This document shows, in pieces, positions 52,493 to 60,677 of a DNA stretch of 64,000 nucleotides; the first letter of the stretch is position 1, and the number at the start of each line of letters is the position of its first letter. This DNA is from Rhizobium sp. BK650 (GTDB lineage: Bacteria > Pseudomonadota > Alphaproteobacteria > Rhizobiales > Rhizobiaceae). A program made the position numbers and the translations under genes. A model generated the notes under the pieces. The model searched no databases. It saw only the letters and a program-made list of their open reading frames with translations, and was not told the DNA's origin. The DNA is taken from positions 310,001 to 374,000 of the forward strand of contig NZ_JACIBK010000001.1 of assembly GCF_014195325.1 (NCBI RefSeq). The letters run 5' to 3'.

Positions 52493-53407
52493 ATGAGCGA
52501 CGAGGGCAATCTCACAGTTCGGAAACTGGCGTTCTGGGGCGTTCCAGTGTCGCTCGGCGTGATGGGATTGAAGATGGTCGCCTGGTGGGTGACGGGTTCC
52601 GTGGCGCTGCTTTCGGACGGACTGGAATCCTTCGTCAACGTGGTGGCGGCTTTCATCGCCTTTTTCGTCATCCGCTACGCACAGAAGCCCGCCGACCACG
52701 ACCATCCCTTCGGCCATCACAAGGCGGAATATCTCTCGGCCGTCACCGAAGGGGTAATGATCGTGGTCGCTGCGCTGCTGATCGTCGAGGCGGCTATCGG
52801 CCAACTTGCCAATCCGCGCATGCTCGAAGCACCGGTCCTCGGGCTTGCGATCAACTTCGCTGCCGGTGTCGTCAATGCCGTCTGGGCGCAGCTTTTGATC
52901 CGTTCCGGGCGTAAGCATCGCTCTGCAGCATTGACGGCGGATGGGCAACACATCATGTCGGATGTGGTCACTTCCGTTGGCGTTCTCATTGGCTTGCTTC
53001 TGGCGCTGGCGACGGGCTATGCAATCTTTGACCCTGTTCTCGCCATTCTCGTTGCGCTCAACATCCTGTATCAGGGCTGGAAGGTGATCTCGCATTCGAT
53101 CGGGGGTCTGATGGACCAGGCGGTCGAGCCGCAGGAGGAAGAGGCGATCAAGCAGGCGATCGCCACGCATGCGACAGGTTCGATCGGCGTGCATGACCTG
53201 AAGACGCGACGGGCAGGGTCCGTGACATTCGTGGATTTCCATCTGGTCGTGCCTGCCAAGATGACGGTTCGTGAAGCGCATGATATTTGCGACCGCCTTG
53301 AAGATGCCATTCGCGCGGCGCATGCGGGCGCGACCATAGCCATTCACGTGGAGCCGGAGGGCGAAAAGGCCCATGGCATCCGCGTCAAAGTGATCAAGGA
53401 GGCTTAA
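52493..53407 (+). CDS. Cation diffusion facilitator (CDF) family metal exporter
   Basis: 304 residues from the ATG at 52493 (CAGGGGGACGAT upstream). Six membrane helices followed by a cytoplasmic ferredoxin-like domain ([30 protein letters not shown]). In TM2 the metal site reads [10 protein letters not shown], with Glu and Asn at the two positions used by H/D-x3-D in zinc types. In TM5 it reads HIMSD (H-x3-D). A His-rich loop (DHDHPFGHH) lies after TM2. It may export Mn/Fe (as EmfA/AitP in rhizobia) rather than Zn. The last base of its stop overlaps the queF ATG. Confidence 0.85.
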   Translation: MSDEGNLTVRKLAFWGVPVSLGVMGLKMVAWWVTGSVALLSDGLESFVNVVAAFIAFFVIRYAQKPADHDHPFGHHKAEYLSAVTEGVMIVVAALLIVEAAIGQLANPRMLEAPVLGLAINFAAGVVNAVWAQLLIRSGRKHRSAALTADGQHIMSDVVTSVGVLIGLLLALATGYAIFDPVLAILVALNILYQGWKVISHSIGGLMDQAVEPQEEEAIKQAIATHATGSIGVHDLKTRRAGSVTFVDFHLVVPAKMTVREAHDICDRLEDAIRAAHAGATIAIHVEPEGEKAHGIRVKVIKEA

Positions 53408-53871
53408 TGCCGAAGACAGACGTTTCCAGCCTTTCGATGCTGGGCCAACACACGGAAACCGCCAAGAACCCGGAAGAGGCGGTTCTGGAAAAGGTGCCTG
53501 CCAACCACGCGGGCACCGACTATGTCGTGCGCTTCACCGCACCGGAATTCACCTCGCTCTGCCCGATGACCGGACAACCGGATTTCGCCCATATCGTCAT
53601 CGATTACATTCCGAACGAATGGCTGGTGGAATCGAAATCGTTGAAGCTCTTCCTGCATTCCTTCCGTAATCATGGTGCCTTCCACGAGGATTGCTCGATC
53701 TACATCGCCAAGCGCATCGTCGAGCTTCTCGAGCCGAAATGGCTGCGCATCGGCGCCTACTGGTATCCGCGCGGCGGCATTCCGATCGACGTCTTCTGGC
53801 AGACCGGCAAGCCGCCGGAAGGCGTATGGCTGCCTGATCAGGGTGTCGCCGCCTATCGTGGACGTGGGTGA
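53407..53871 (+). CDS. queF: NADPH-dependent preQ0 reductase QueF
   Basis: 154 residues, the size of the short (type I) QueF. Catalytic cysteine and acid are in [15 protein letters not shown], and the substrate motif reads [22 protein letters not shown]. Reduces 7-cyano-7-deazaguanine to preQ1 for queuosine in tRNA. The ATG shares one base with the CDF stop (TAATG), so translation is coupled to the CDF gene. Confidence 0.96.
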   Translation: MPKTDVSSLSMLGQHTETAKNPEEAVLEKVPANHAGTDYVVRFTAPEFTSLCPMTGQPDFAHIVIDYIPNEWLVESKSLKLFLHSFRNHGAFHEDCSIYIAKRIVELLEPKWLRIGAYWYPRGGIPIDVFWQTGKPPEGVWLPDQGVAAYRGRG

Positions 53872-53875
53872 GCCT

Positions 53876-53955
53876 CGGTCGGGCGTAGCCCGAGCAATCG
53901 ATCCAGTGAATCGATTGCAGCGGCGAACGCCCTGAGCCCTAGCGAAGGGCCGGGC
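53876..53955. repeat. Palindromic mosaic repeat (RIME-like)
   Basis: Three consecutive hairpins: TCGGGC-GTA-GCCCGA (53879-53893), GCAATCGAT-N7-ATCGATTGC (53894-53918) and GCCCT-N5-AGGGC (53936-53950), with a GGCG-AA-CGCC in between. The composite, about 80 bp in an intergenic space between convergent genes, has the character of the intergenic mosaic elements (RIME/RPE) scattered through rhizobial genomes. I did not see another copy in this window. Confidence 0.55.
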
Positions 53956-53961
53956 AAGGGT

Positions 53962-53986
53962 GCGGCAGTCTAAAGCCTACTGCCGC
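53962..53986. terminator. Hairpin between convergent queF and DUF2076 genes
   Basis: GCGGCAGT (53962-53969) pairs with ACTGCCGC (53979-53986) around a 9-nt loop, just 7 bp before the end of the DUF2076 gene. No strong U-run on either side. Confidence 0.45.
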
Positions 53987-53992
53987 TGCCCC

Positions 53993-54748
53993 TCAAACAT
54001 CCGTCGTGTCGTCGCCGGAATCATCTATGAAGTCGTTATCGTCGTCGGTGTAGTCGGCCTGTTGGATATTGTCGTTATTGTCTTCGTCTCGGTTATCGTC
54101 AACCTGACTGTTGTCGCCGTAGTAGTTGTTGATGACGGTTTCCTCGACAGGGCTGCTGGCATTGCCGAAGGGATTGGCGCCGGCAAAGGGCGAGCCCCAG
54201 CCGAGTGACGACATGTGGTTGCCGAAAATGCCGGAAAGCGAGTTGGCGAGCAGCATGCCGCCCGCGACACCGGCCGCCGTACCGAGGGCACCGCGCAGGA
54301 AGCTGCCGCCGGCGGATGGCGCATAGGCCTGCTGCGTCCAGGGGCCGGTAGGCTGTTGCGGCATCTGGCGGGTGTTGTCATATCCGCGCGGTTGCTCGTA
54401 GCTATCTCTCGCCGCGCTACCCCAAGGGCCAGGTGCGGGGGCCGGCTGTTGTGTCTGCGTATTGCCGAAGATGGAGCTCAGGAAACCGCCTTGTTCGGCC
54501 TGCCGGCGGTCGCCTGCGCCCGCTTCGAGCTGGTGGACGCGCTCTTCAAGTTCCTTGATGTGATTGGCGGCGGCTTCCAGCCCCTTTTCCTGAACGATGA
54601 CGGCCTGCGCCAGGTAGTAGGTGGCTGACGGTTGTGCACGGGTCGCTTCCGTTATCAGCGCTTCGGCTTCCGGATCGCGCGGTGTTGCGCCTGCGGTGCG
54701 GACGCGATCGAAGAGGGCAGTCAACAATTGGCGTTCTTCCGGTGACAT
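53993..54748 (-). CDS. DUF2076 protein with acidic tail
   Basis: 251 residues. The N-terminal 80 residues match DUF2076: MSPEERQLLTALFDRVRTAG, then PEAEALITEATRAQPSATYYLAQAVIVQE, with a coiled-coil (ELEERVHQLEAG). A Gly/Ala/Pro/Gln-rich middle contains SFLRGALGTAAGVAGGMLLANSLSGIFG, which could be a membrane-associated helix. The last 40 residues are almost all Asp/Asn/Glu. The family is of unknown function and often described as periplasmic or envelope-associated. Confidence 0.85.
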   Translation of the reverse strand: MSPEERQLLTALFDRVRTAGATPRDPEAEALITEATRAQPSATYYLAQAVIVQEKGLEAAANHIKELEERVHQLEAGAGDRRQAEQGGFLSSIFGNTQTQQPAPAPGPWGSAARDSYEQPRGYDNTRQMPQQPTGPWTQQAYAPSAGGSFLRGALGTAAGVAGGMLLANSLSGIFGNHMSSLGWGSPFAGANPFGNASSPVEETVINNYYGDNSQVDDNRDEDNNDNIQQADYTDDDNDFIDDSGDDTTDV

Positions 54749-54847
54749 GTCCTGTCTCCTTTAAAGTTCTGCGGCAGCACCGCGTAAGGCTGAGTTAGGA
54801 AGCAATTTGGGCATTTCAAAGCCTTGGCAGCTTACATTTCGTTTAGA

Positions 54848-55558
54848 TTAGACCTCCCTCAACCAGACACGCAGCGGGCCCAAAAACTCGAAGCCCGCGC
54901 GCAGCGCCTCGTCCAGGTCGCCGCCGCGTTCATAGCCGACAAGCGGTTCTCCCGGATAGAGTTCGGCTGCCCGCGCGACCAGCCCGCGGCGGATGGTTTC
55001 ACCGTGCTGGCCTTCGGCGAAGACGTTGGAATGGCCGACGACGCCGGCATGGTGATTGAGGATGCCGCCGCCGACCGGCCGGCCGTGCTCGAAGCCGAGC
55101 AGAAAAGTGATTTCAGGATCGTTGAGCAGCGGCTGGGTGAAGATCGTCTGCGTTGTCGACCCGTTCGCCTTCGCCCATTCCGCCACCCACCGCGCGAGAT
55201 CGGCGGCACTTTTCATACGCTGCCATGTCAATGAGAATGGTGCGGGGACCGGCTTCCACATGCCGATCCATTCGGCCTCAAACAGCATGGTAAAGCCGAG
55301 GGGCGCGAGATCGAGAGCCGCATAGCTATCCTTGACGGCCCAGTTCCGCTTCTCGGTGTTGATCACCGCGGCGATCGCCTCCGATGTTTCGCCATCCGTC
55401 TCCGTCAGCGTTATGATATCGGGATAGAAGGGCGGCGTGCCCTGGCGGTGGAACCAGAGCGTCGACGTGAACTCGCCGGGCGTCCCCTGCGCCTTGCATA
55501 CGGCGTCGCACCAGAATGCGTTGTTGCGGACGGCTGAGCGCAGCAGGAACGAGGTCAT
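54848..55558 (-). CDS. GNAT-like protein
   Basis: 236 residues. The second half looks like an acetyltransferase fold: FLLGFEHGRPVGGGILNHHAGVVGHSNVFA, then LVARAAELYPGEPLVGYERGGDLDEALRAGFEFLGPLRVW. The first half (NAFWCDAVCKAQGTPGEF, TPPFYPDIITL) is like other uncharacterised rhizobial GNAT relatives. The canonical Q/R-x2-G-x-G/A loop is not obvious, so acyl-CoA binding is not certain. Confidence 0.6.
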   Translation of the reverse strand: MTSFLLRSAVRNNAFWCDAVCKAQGTPGEFTSTLWFHRQGTPPFYPDIITLTETDGETSEAIAAVINTEKRNWAVKDSYAALDLAPLGFTMLFEAEWIGMWKPVPAPFSLTWQRMKSAADLARWVAEWAKANGSTTQTIFTQPLLNDPEITFLLGFEHGRPVGGGILNHHAGVVGHSNVFAEGQHGETIRRGLVARAAELYPGEPLVGYERGGDLDEALRAGFEFLGPLRVWLREV

Positions 55559-55715
55559 TTTATGTTTCTCCGGTCTTTTCAGAGGATGCGACGATATCGT
55601 GCGTTTGTCATAACAATATCTTCACCGGTTCCGGCCTTCCTCTTTTTCCCGCATTGTTTTACGCATTGAGTCGCACTATGTGCGAGGAACCGCATTGGAC
55701 GTGAGAGAGGTTCGA

Positions 55716-56303
55716 ATGAACGACGAAGAAGAACAGGACGACAAGACGAAGGAACTGCCGCTCGGCAAGGAAACGGAGGCGAACCTTTTCAAGTCGCGTT
55801 CGATCTTCATCTACGGGCCGATCACGCAGGAACTGGCGCAGAAGGTTTGCACCCAGCTCGTGGCGCTTGCTGCCGCCAATGACGAAGATATCCGCATCTA
55901 TGTGAATTCCCCCGGCGGCCATGTCGAATCAGGCGATTCCATTCATGACATGATCAAGTTCATCAAGCCGAAGGTCTGGATGATCGGTACCGGCTGGGTC
56001 GCCTCGGCCGGCGCGCTCATCTATGCCGCGGCGCCGAAGGAACGCCGTATCTGCCTGCCGAACACCCGCTTCCTGCTGCACCAGCCGTCCGGTGGCACGC
56101 GCGGCATGGCTTCGGACATCGAGATCCAGGCGCGTGAAATCATCAAGATGAACGAACGCCTGATCAAGATCTTCTCGAAGGCGACCGGCCAGGCGGAAGA
56201 AAAGATCGCCAAAGATATCGACCGCGATTACTGGCTCTCGGCAGAGGATGCCGTCGCTTACGGTCTCGTCGCTCGCGTCGTGACTTCGCAGAGCGAAATC
56301 TAA
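55716..56303 (+). CDS. clpP: ATP-dependent Clp protease proteolytic subunit (paralogue)
   Basis: 195 residues from the ATG at 55716 after GAGAGGTTCGA. The ClpP fold and triad are intact: Ser in [14 protein letters not shown], His in [10 protein letters not shown], Asp in [13 protein letters not shown]. The N-terminus ([19 protein letters not shown]) is charged and does not look like that of housekeeping ClpP. There is no clpX beside it. Rhizobia carry several clpP copies, and this is likely one of the accessory ones. A good terminator follows. Confidence 0.9.
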   Translation: MNDEEEQDDKTKELPLGKETEANLFKSRSIFIYGPITQELAQKVCTQLVALAAANDEDIRIYVNSPGGHVESGDSIHDMIKFIKPKVWMIGTGWVASAGALIYAAAPKERRICLPNTRFLLHQPSGGTRGMASDIEIQAREIIKMNERLIKIFSKATGQAEEKIAKDIDRDYWLSAEDAVAYGLVARVVTSQSEI

Positions 56304-56327
56304 GTTTTCGCTAGCGCGGCTGAATTT

Positions 56328-56362
56328 ACGCCCCGTCTGCCAATCGCAGGCGGGGCGTTTTC
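56328..56362 (+). terminator. Terminator of clpP
   Basis: ACGCCCCGTCTGC (56328-56340) pairs with GCAGGCGGGGCGT (56346-56358) with one G-U wobble and a 5-nt loop, followed by TTTTC. Confidence 0.85.
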
Positions 56363-56504
56363 ATATCTTTTCACGCGACACCTGAAATCTGTCGACGATC
56401 TCTGCGGAAATTGCCACCCGGCAGAACATTTCCGGCAGCAATCTGCCTTGCGCGCAATTCTCTTCTGTTGCTCCATGCGCAATCTTTGCAGGGGAGTCGC
56501 GCCA

Positions 56505-57689
56505 TTGATCAAAGATTTTTCCGTGCAGAGCCTGTTCATGGGCCTGCTGACGGCTTTCGTGGGGTTCACCAGTTCCTTTGCTGTCGTGTTGCACGGATTG
56601 CAGGCGGTTGGTGCGACCGATGCGCAGGCCGCTTCGGGGCTGATGGCCCTGTCGGTTTCCATGGGGCTTTGCGCCGTCGTGCTCAGCGCCGTCACCCGTC
56701 TGCCGGTCAGCATCGCCTGGTCGACGCCGGGAGCTGCGCTGCTTGCCAGCATCGGCACGATCGACGGCGGCTTCAATGCAGCTGTCGGAGCCTTCATCCT
56801 TTGCGGCGTGTTGATCGTCATTGCCGGGCTGTTCAAGCCGCTCGGCCGGGCGGTTGCCGCTATTCCCGCGGCGCTTGCCAATGCGATGCTCTCGGGCGTG
56901 CTGCTCGGTCTCTGTTTTGCGCCGGTCAAGGCCGTCGCCTTCAATCCGATGCTCGGCCTGCCGATTGTTCTGACCTGGATCGTGGTCGGCGCCTTCAAGC
57001 GGCTGTGGGCGGTGCCGGCCGCACTGGCGGCCTTCGCACTGGTTCTGGCCTTCGGCGTCGATATTCCCGAGGGTGCCTCGGCGTCGATCGGGCAATCGCT
57101 GGTGCCCATTATCGGTATCGCCCATCCGGTATTCAATCTCGCTGGTTTTGTTTCCATCGCCCTGCCGCTCTTCGTTGTGACGATGGCCTCGCAAAATATT
57201 CCCGGCATCGCTGTGCTAAAGGTCAACCACTATCATCCGAAGCCTGGGCCTCTGTTTGCCGTCACAGGCGTTTTCTCGCTGTTGGCCGCGCCCTTTGGCG
57301 GGCATGCGGTCAATCTGGCTGCGATCACGGCCGCGATGTGTGCCGGGCAGGACGCGCATGCCGATCCTTCGCGGCGGTATTGGGCGGCGCTGATCTCGGG
57401 CGTCGGCTACGTCATTTTCGGCCTCCTTGCCGGAGCGGTGACTGCCTTCGTCGCGCTGGCGCCACCGATCTTGATCGAGGCCGTGGCCGGTCTAGCACTT
57501 GTCGGCGCCTTCTCCAGTTCGGCCATGGCGGCTTTCCAGGCACCGGAATCGCGCGAGGCAGCGGCAATCACCTTCCTGGTCACTGCGTCGGGGGTTTCCT
57601 TCGGCGGCATATCCGGCGCCTTCTGGGGGCTGATCGCGGGTGGATTGATGCTGGCGCTGTCCCGTATCGTGCAGGCGAGGAAAAAATAG
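56505..57689 (+). CDS. benE: BenE-family benzoate/H+ symporter-like permease
   Basis: 394 residues when started at the TTG at 56505, which has GGGGAG upstream; ATG codons at 56475 and 56448 are longer options with no such site. The fold is 12-helix BenE: FMGLLTAFVGFTSSFAVVLHGLQAVGA, then TRLPVSIAWSTPGAALLA, FAPVKAVAFNPMLGLPIV, and ASQNIPGIAVLKVN with APFGGHAVNLAAITAA. The name follows Acinetobacter benzoate transport, but aromatic catabolism genes are not nearby, so the true substrate is open. leuL/leuA follow. Confidence 0.87.
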   Translation: MIKDFSVQSLFMGLLTAFVGFTSSFAVVLHGLQAVGATDAQAASGLMALSVSMGLCAVVLSAVTRLPVSIAWSTPGAALLASIGTIDGGFNAAVGAFILCGVLIVIAGLFKPLGRAVAAIPAALANAMLSGVLLGLCFAPVKAVAFNPMLGLPIVLTWIVVGAFKRLWAVPAALAAFALVLAFGVDIPEGASASIGQSLVPIIGIAHPVFNLAGFVSIALPLFVVTMASQNIPGIAVLKVNHYHPKPGPLFAVTGVFSLLAAPFGGHAVNLAAITAAMCAGQDAHADPSRRYWAALISGVGYVIFGLLAGAVTAFVALAPPILIEAVAGLALVGAFSSSAMAAFQAPESREAAAITFLVTASGVSFGGISGAFWGLIAGGLMLALSRIVQARKK

Positions 57690-57733
57690 GCGAGGGGTTG
57701 CCGGATTTTCCGGCGGAGGCTATAAGCGCGGTC

Positions 57734-57859
57734 ATGAAGAGCACAAGCGCACGGATTTCCGAGACGATTGCACGCGGCCGCACGGCCCTGCGTGACAATT
57801 CGCGCGCCCTGACCTCGCTTCTTCTCCTCGGCCTTACGCGCGGTTGCCGGGTCCTTTGA
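57734..57859 (+). CDS. Putative leucine leader peptide upstream of leuA
   Basis: A 41-codon frame from the ATG at 57734. It ends ...ALTSLLLLGLTRGCRVL, with four consecutive Leu codons (CTT CTT CTC CTC, 57818-57829), more Leu at 57833 and 57854, and a stop at 57857-57859. The arrangement 158 bp before leuA, with an overlapping GC-rich hairpin, is that of a leucine attenuator as predicted in alphaproteobacteria. The start codon is not certain, as no strong ribosome site stands out, but the Leu cluster is unlikely to be accidental. Confidence 0.7.
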   Translation: MKSTSARISETIARGRTALRDNSRALTSLLLLGLTRGCRVL

Positions 57860-57901
57860 GGAGCGCCCGGCGGCCGAAAGCCCGCCCGGCCATCGCTCCT
57901 C
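57858..57901 (+). promoter_or_regulatory. Hairpin of the leu leader (attenuator candidate)
   Basis: GAGGAGCG (57858-57865) pairs with CGCTCCTC (57894-57901), with further inner pairs (CCGG 57867-57870 with 57886-57889). It begins inside the leader stop codon. No clear U-run follows, so termination may be Rho-assisted or act by sequestration. Confidence 0.5.
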
Positions 57902-58016
57902 GCGACTCACATCCAAAATTGACCAAACGACCGATCAAAGGTCCGCATTTGCAGTCGCCAAGCCTGATATGATCGGCTAAGACGCGAGGCAAATGCCGGG
58001 ACGAGGAGACAAGACA

Positions 58017-59741
58017 ATGGACACGACCACCCGCCGATCCTCCGCAGGTGTCAAGGGCATGCCCGACGCCGCCGTCAAATACCGGCCCTATCCGCAGGTC
58101 AACATTCCCGACCGCACCTGGCCGACCAAGACTATTTCCAAGGCGCCGATCTGGTGCTCCGTCGACCTGCGCGATGGCAACCAGGCACTCGTCGATCCGA
58201 TGGGCCATGATCGCAAGGCGCGCATGTTCCACCTGCTCTTGGAAATGGGCTTCAAGGAAATCGAGATCGGTTTCCCGTCCGCCTCGCAAACCGACTTCGA
58301 TTTCGCCCGCTGGTGCGTGGAAGAGGGCAATGTGCCCGACGACGTCTCGCTGCAGGTGCTGGTTCAGTGCCGTCCCGAGCTGATCACCCGCACCTTCGAG
58401 GCGCTGGAAGGCGCCAACCGGCCGATCGTACACTTCTACAATTCTACCAGCGAGCTGCAGCGCCGCGTGGTCTTCGCCAAGGATGTGCAGGGCATCAAGC
58501 AGATTGCGGTCGATGCCGCCAAGATGATCAGCGATATGGCGGCCAAGGCCGGAGGCGGCTATCGTTTCGAATATTCGCCGGAAAGTTTCACCGGCACCGA
58601 GCTGGATGTGGCGCTGGAAATCTGCAACGCCGTCATTGAGGTGATGAAGCCGACGCCCGACAACAAGCTCATCATCAACCTGCCCTCGACGGTGGAGATG
58701 GCGACGCCGAACGTCTACGCCGATCAGATCGAGTGGATGTGCCGCAACCTCGACAACCGCGAAAACCTGATCGTCTCGCTGCATCCGCATAATGACCGCG
58801 GCACAGGTATTGCTGCTGCTGAACTGGCCTTGCTGGCGGGCGCCGACCGCGTCGAAGGCACGCTGTTCGGCAATGGCGAACGCACCGGTAACGTCGATGT
58901 CGTCACCATGGCGCTCAACATGTTCACGCAGGGCGTCGATCCGGAAATCGATTGCTCCAATATCGAGCGTATCAAGGACGTGTTCGAATATTCGAACCAG
59001 ATGGCGATCGCAGAGCGCCATCCCTATGTCGGCGAGTTGGTCTATACGGCTTTCTCCGGCTCGCATCAGGATGCGATCAACAAGGGCATGAAGGCTGCGC
59101 AGGTCGCCAACCATCCGGTCTGGGAAGTGCCTTACCTGCCGATCGACCCGCGTGACGTCGGCCGTTCCTACGAGGCAATCATCCGCATCAATTCGCAGTC
59201 GGGCAAGGGCGGCATCGCCTATATCCTGCAACAGGATTACGGGCTCAACCTGCCACGCAACCTGCAGGTCGAATTCCGCGAAGACATCCAGCGCATCACC
59301 GACGAAGAGGGCAAGGAGCTTCCCTCCAAGCGCATCCACGACCGCTTCATCGAGCGCTATGTGACGCAGCCGGGTGCGCGCCTCCGGTTCGTCGACCACC
59401 ACACCTATCCCGATACCGAGCGTAGGGGACAGCGGGTCGTGGCGGCCGAAATCACCGACAATGGCGAGATCAAGCGCATCGAAGGCCGCGGCAACGGCCC
59501 GATCGACGGCTTCATTAATGCGCTGTCGCATTATCTCGGCATTGAAATGTCGGTCGAGGACTATTCGGAGCACTCGCTGCAGCATGGCTCGAATGCCGCC
59601 GCTATCTCCTACGTCGAAACGTCCTATCCGGGCGGCAAGCTCTTCGGTGCCGGCATCAACACCAATATCGTTGCCGCATCGCTTGAAGCGATCGTTTCGG
59701 CTGCCAACCGCGTGCTCGACGTGAAGGCCGGCAAGGCCTGA
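58017..59741 (+). CDS. leuA: 2-isopropylmalate synthase
   Basis: 574 residues from the ATG at 58017. Metal and substrate motifs: WCSVDLRDGNQALVDPM, then IVSLHPHNDRGTGIAAAELALLAGADRVEGTLFGNGERTGNVD (H-x-H-N metal site). The C-terminal quarter (from about residue 440) is a LeuA regulatory domain (VVAAEITDNGEIKRIEGRGNGPIDGFINAL). The long form is the leucine-feedback type. Joins acetyl-CoA and 2-oxoisovalerate in leucine synthesis. Preceded by a Leu-rich leader peptide. Confidence 0.95.
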   Translation: MDTTTRRSSAGVKGMPDAAVKYRPYPQVNIPDRTWPTKTISKAPIWCSVDLRDGNQALVDPMGHDRKARMFHLLLEMGFKEIEIGFPSASQTDFDFARWCVEEGNVPDDVSLQVLVQCRPELITRTFEALEGANRPIVHFYNSTSELQRRVVFAKDVQGIKQIAVDAAKMISDMAAKAGGGYRFEYSPESFTGTELDVALEICNAVIEVMKPTPDNKLIINLPSTVEMATPNVYADQIEWMCRNLDNRENLIVSLHPHNDRGTGIAAAELALLAGADRVEGTLFGNGERTGNVDVVTMALNMFTQGVDPEIDCSNIERIKDVFEYSNQMAIAERHPYVGELVYTAFSGSHQDAINKGMKAAQVANHPVWEVPYLPIDPRDVGRSYEAIIRINSQSGKGGIAYILQQDYGLNLPRNLQVEFREDIQRITDEEGKELPSKRIHDRFIERYVTQPGARLRFVDHHTYPDTERRGQRVVAAEITDNGEIKRIEGRGNGPIDGFINALSHYLGIEMSVEDYSEHSLQHGSNAAAISYVETSYPGGKLFGAGINTNIVAASLEAIVSAANRVLDVKAGKA

Positions 59742-59749
59742 GCACTCTG

Positions 59750-59786
59750 GTCAGGCCGCGATCGCTACAGGATGACGCGGCCTGAC
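59750..59786 (+). terminator. Terminator of leuA
   Basis: GTCAGGCCGCG (59750-59760) pairs with CGCGGCCTGAC (59776-59786) around a 15-nt loop. A separate palindrome GGCGAGCTCA-T-TGAGCTCGCC (59796-59816) follows, 20 bp before the end of the convergent anti-sigma gene. Confidence 0.6.
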
Positions 59787-59835
59787 GATACAATCGGCGA
59801 GCTCATTGAGCTCGCCCCACGCTTTCATGGATCGT

Positions 59836-60672
59836 TCAGATGGCGGCGGCGATTTCCATGGCGAGTTGGCTGAGCGACGCCTCTGCGGAGGGGCCCGCCA
59901 ATACATAGGACGTGCCCGCATTGTGCCACGTTACTAAGCCGATTTCGTCGCGGATCGTTTCCTTGAAGTCTTCCGTTGCCGGTGCCTGGGCATCCTTGCG
60001 GAAGCAGATCGAGATAATATCGCCTTCGGCATTGGAATAGACGAGTTGGCCGACGGGACGGCTATCACCTAGGATCACTCGCGCACCCTGGAAGGTCCAG
60101 GATTTGACCGAGAGATCCGGCACGCGGAACGGCACACCGATTGCGGTGGTCAGCCAGGACGAGATTTCTTCGGATTGCGAGGCTGGGACTTCGACAAGGT
60201 GACGCGGCTGGCGCAAGAGAAGGCGCTGGAAGGCGGTAACGTCTCCTAACCAGTCATTGGTGTTGATCGGAGGGGCTGCGATCGGTGCGGCATCATCCGT
60301 ATCCGGAGCATTGCCAATGAAATAGCCGATGCCACCACCAACGACGAAAAGGATGAGAGCGGCTGCAAGCGCCTGCCTGCCGCTCGGCGCAAGTTTGAGC
60401 TGCGGGCGCGTATTGCGCTGGGCGATCGGTGTCTTCGGCGGCTGCGTGCTCTTGATGGATCGAACGAGCGACAAGGGAACGGGTTCCTTCAGCATGTCAT
60501 CCAGCTTGCGGCGGCCAAAATCGACACCGTGGCGGAGCTTGTCATAGAGCTTGCGTGCATTTTCATCGATAACGAGCCGGTTTTCCAGTTCTAGCTTCTG
60601 TTCCGGTGTTGTTTCACCGTCAAGGAGGGCGGCAAGCTGGGATTCAAGCGGCTGTTTTTTAAAATCGAGCAA
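59836..60672 (-). CDS. Membrane-bound anti-sigma factor
   Basis: 278 residues. The N-terminal cytoplasmic part (LAALLDGETTPEQKLELENRLVIDENARKLYDKLRHG) is anti-sigma-like, a single transmembrane helix follows (LAAALILFVVGGGIGYFIG, about 101-119) and the remainder is a periplasmic domain (SEEISSWLTTAIGVPFRVPDL, GARVILGDSRPVGQLVYSNAEGDIISICFRK). The 3' end lies before leuA terminator. It follows the ECF sigma gene after 5 bp, so together they form a sensing pair. The zinc-binding H-x3-C-x2-C motif is absent. Confidence 0.85.
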   Translation of the reverse strand: MLDFKKQPLESQLAALLDGETTPEQKLELENRLVIDENARKLYDKLRHGVDFGRRKLDDMLKEPVPLSLVRSIKSTQPPKTPIAQRNTRPQLKLAPSGRQALAAALILFVVGGGIGYFIGNAPDTDDAAPIAAPPINTNDWLGDVTAFQRLLLRQPRHLVEVPASQSEEISSWLTTAIGVPFRVPDLSVKSWTFQGARVILGDSRPVGQLVYSNAEGDIISICFRKDAQAPATEDFKETIRDEIGLVTWHNAGTSYVLAGPSAEASLSQLAMEIAAAI

Positions 60673-60677
60673 ATCAG

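Larger units (their letters stand above)
57690..58016. other. benE-leuA intergenic region
   Basis: 327 bp that hold the leuA promoter, the leader peptide frame (57734-57859), the leader hairpin and a relaxed 115-bp tail up to the leuA ribosome site CGAGGAGACAAGACA. Apart from the leader I see no gene. Confidence 0.6.

Noticed and set aside
57834..59585. 583-codon minus-strand open frame opposite leuA
   Set aside because: Antisense to leuA, no domain, no ribosome site; the sense strand encodes a complete 2-isopropylmalate synthase.
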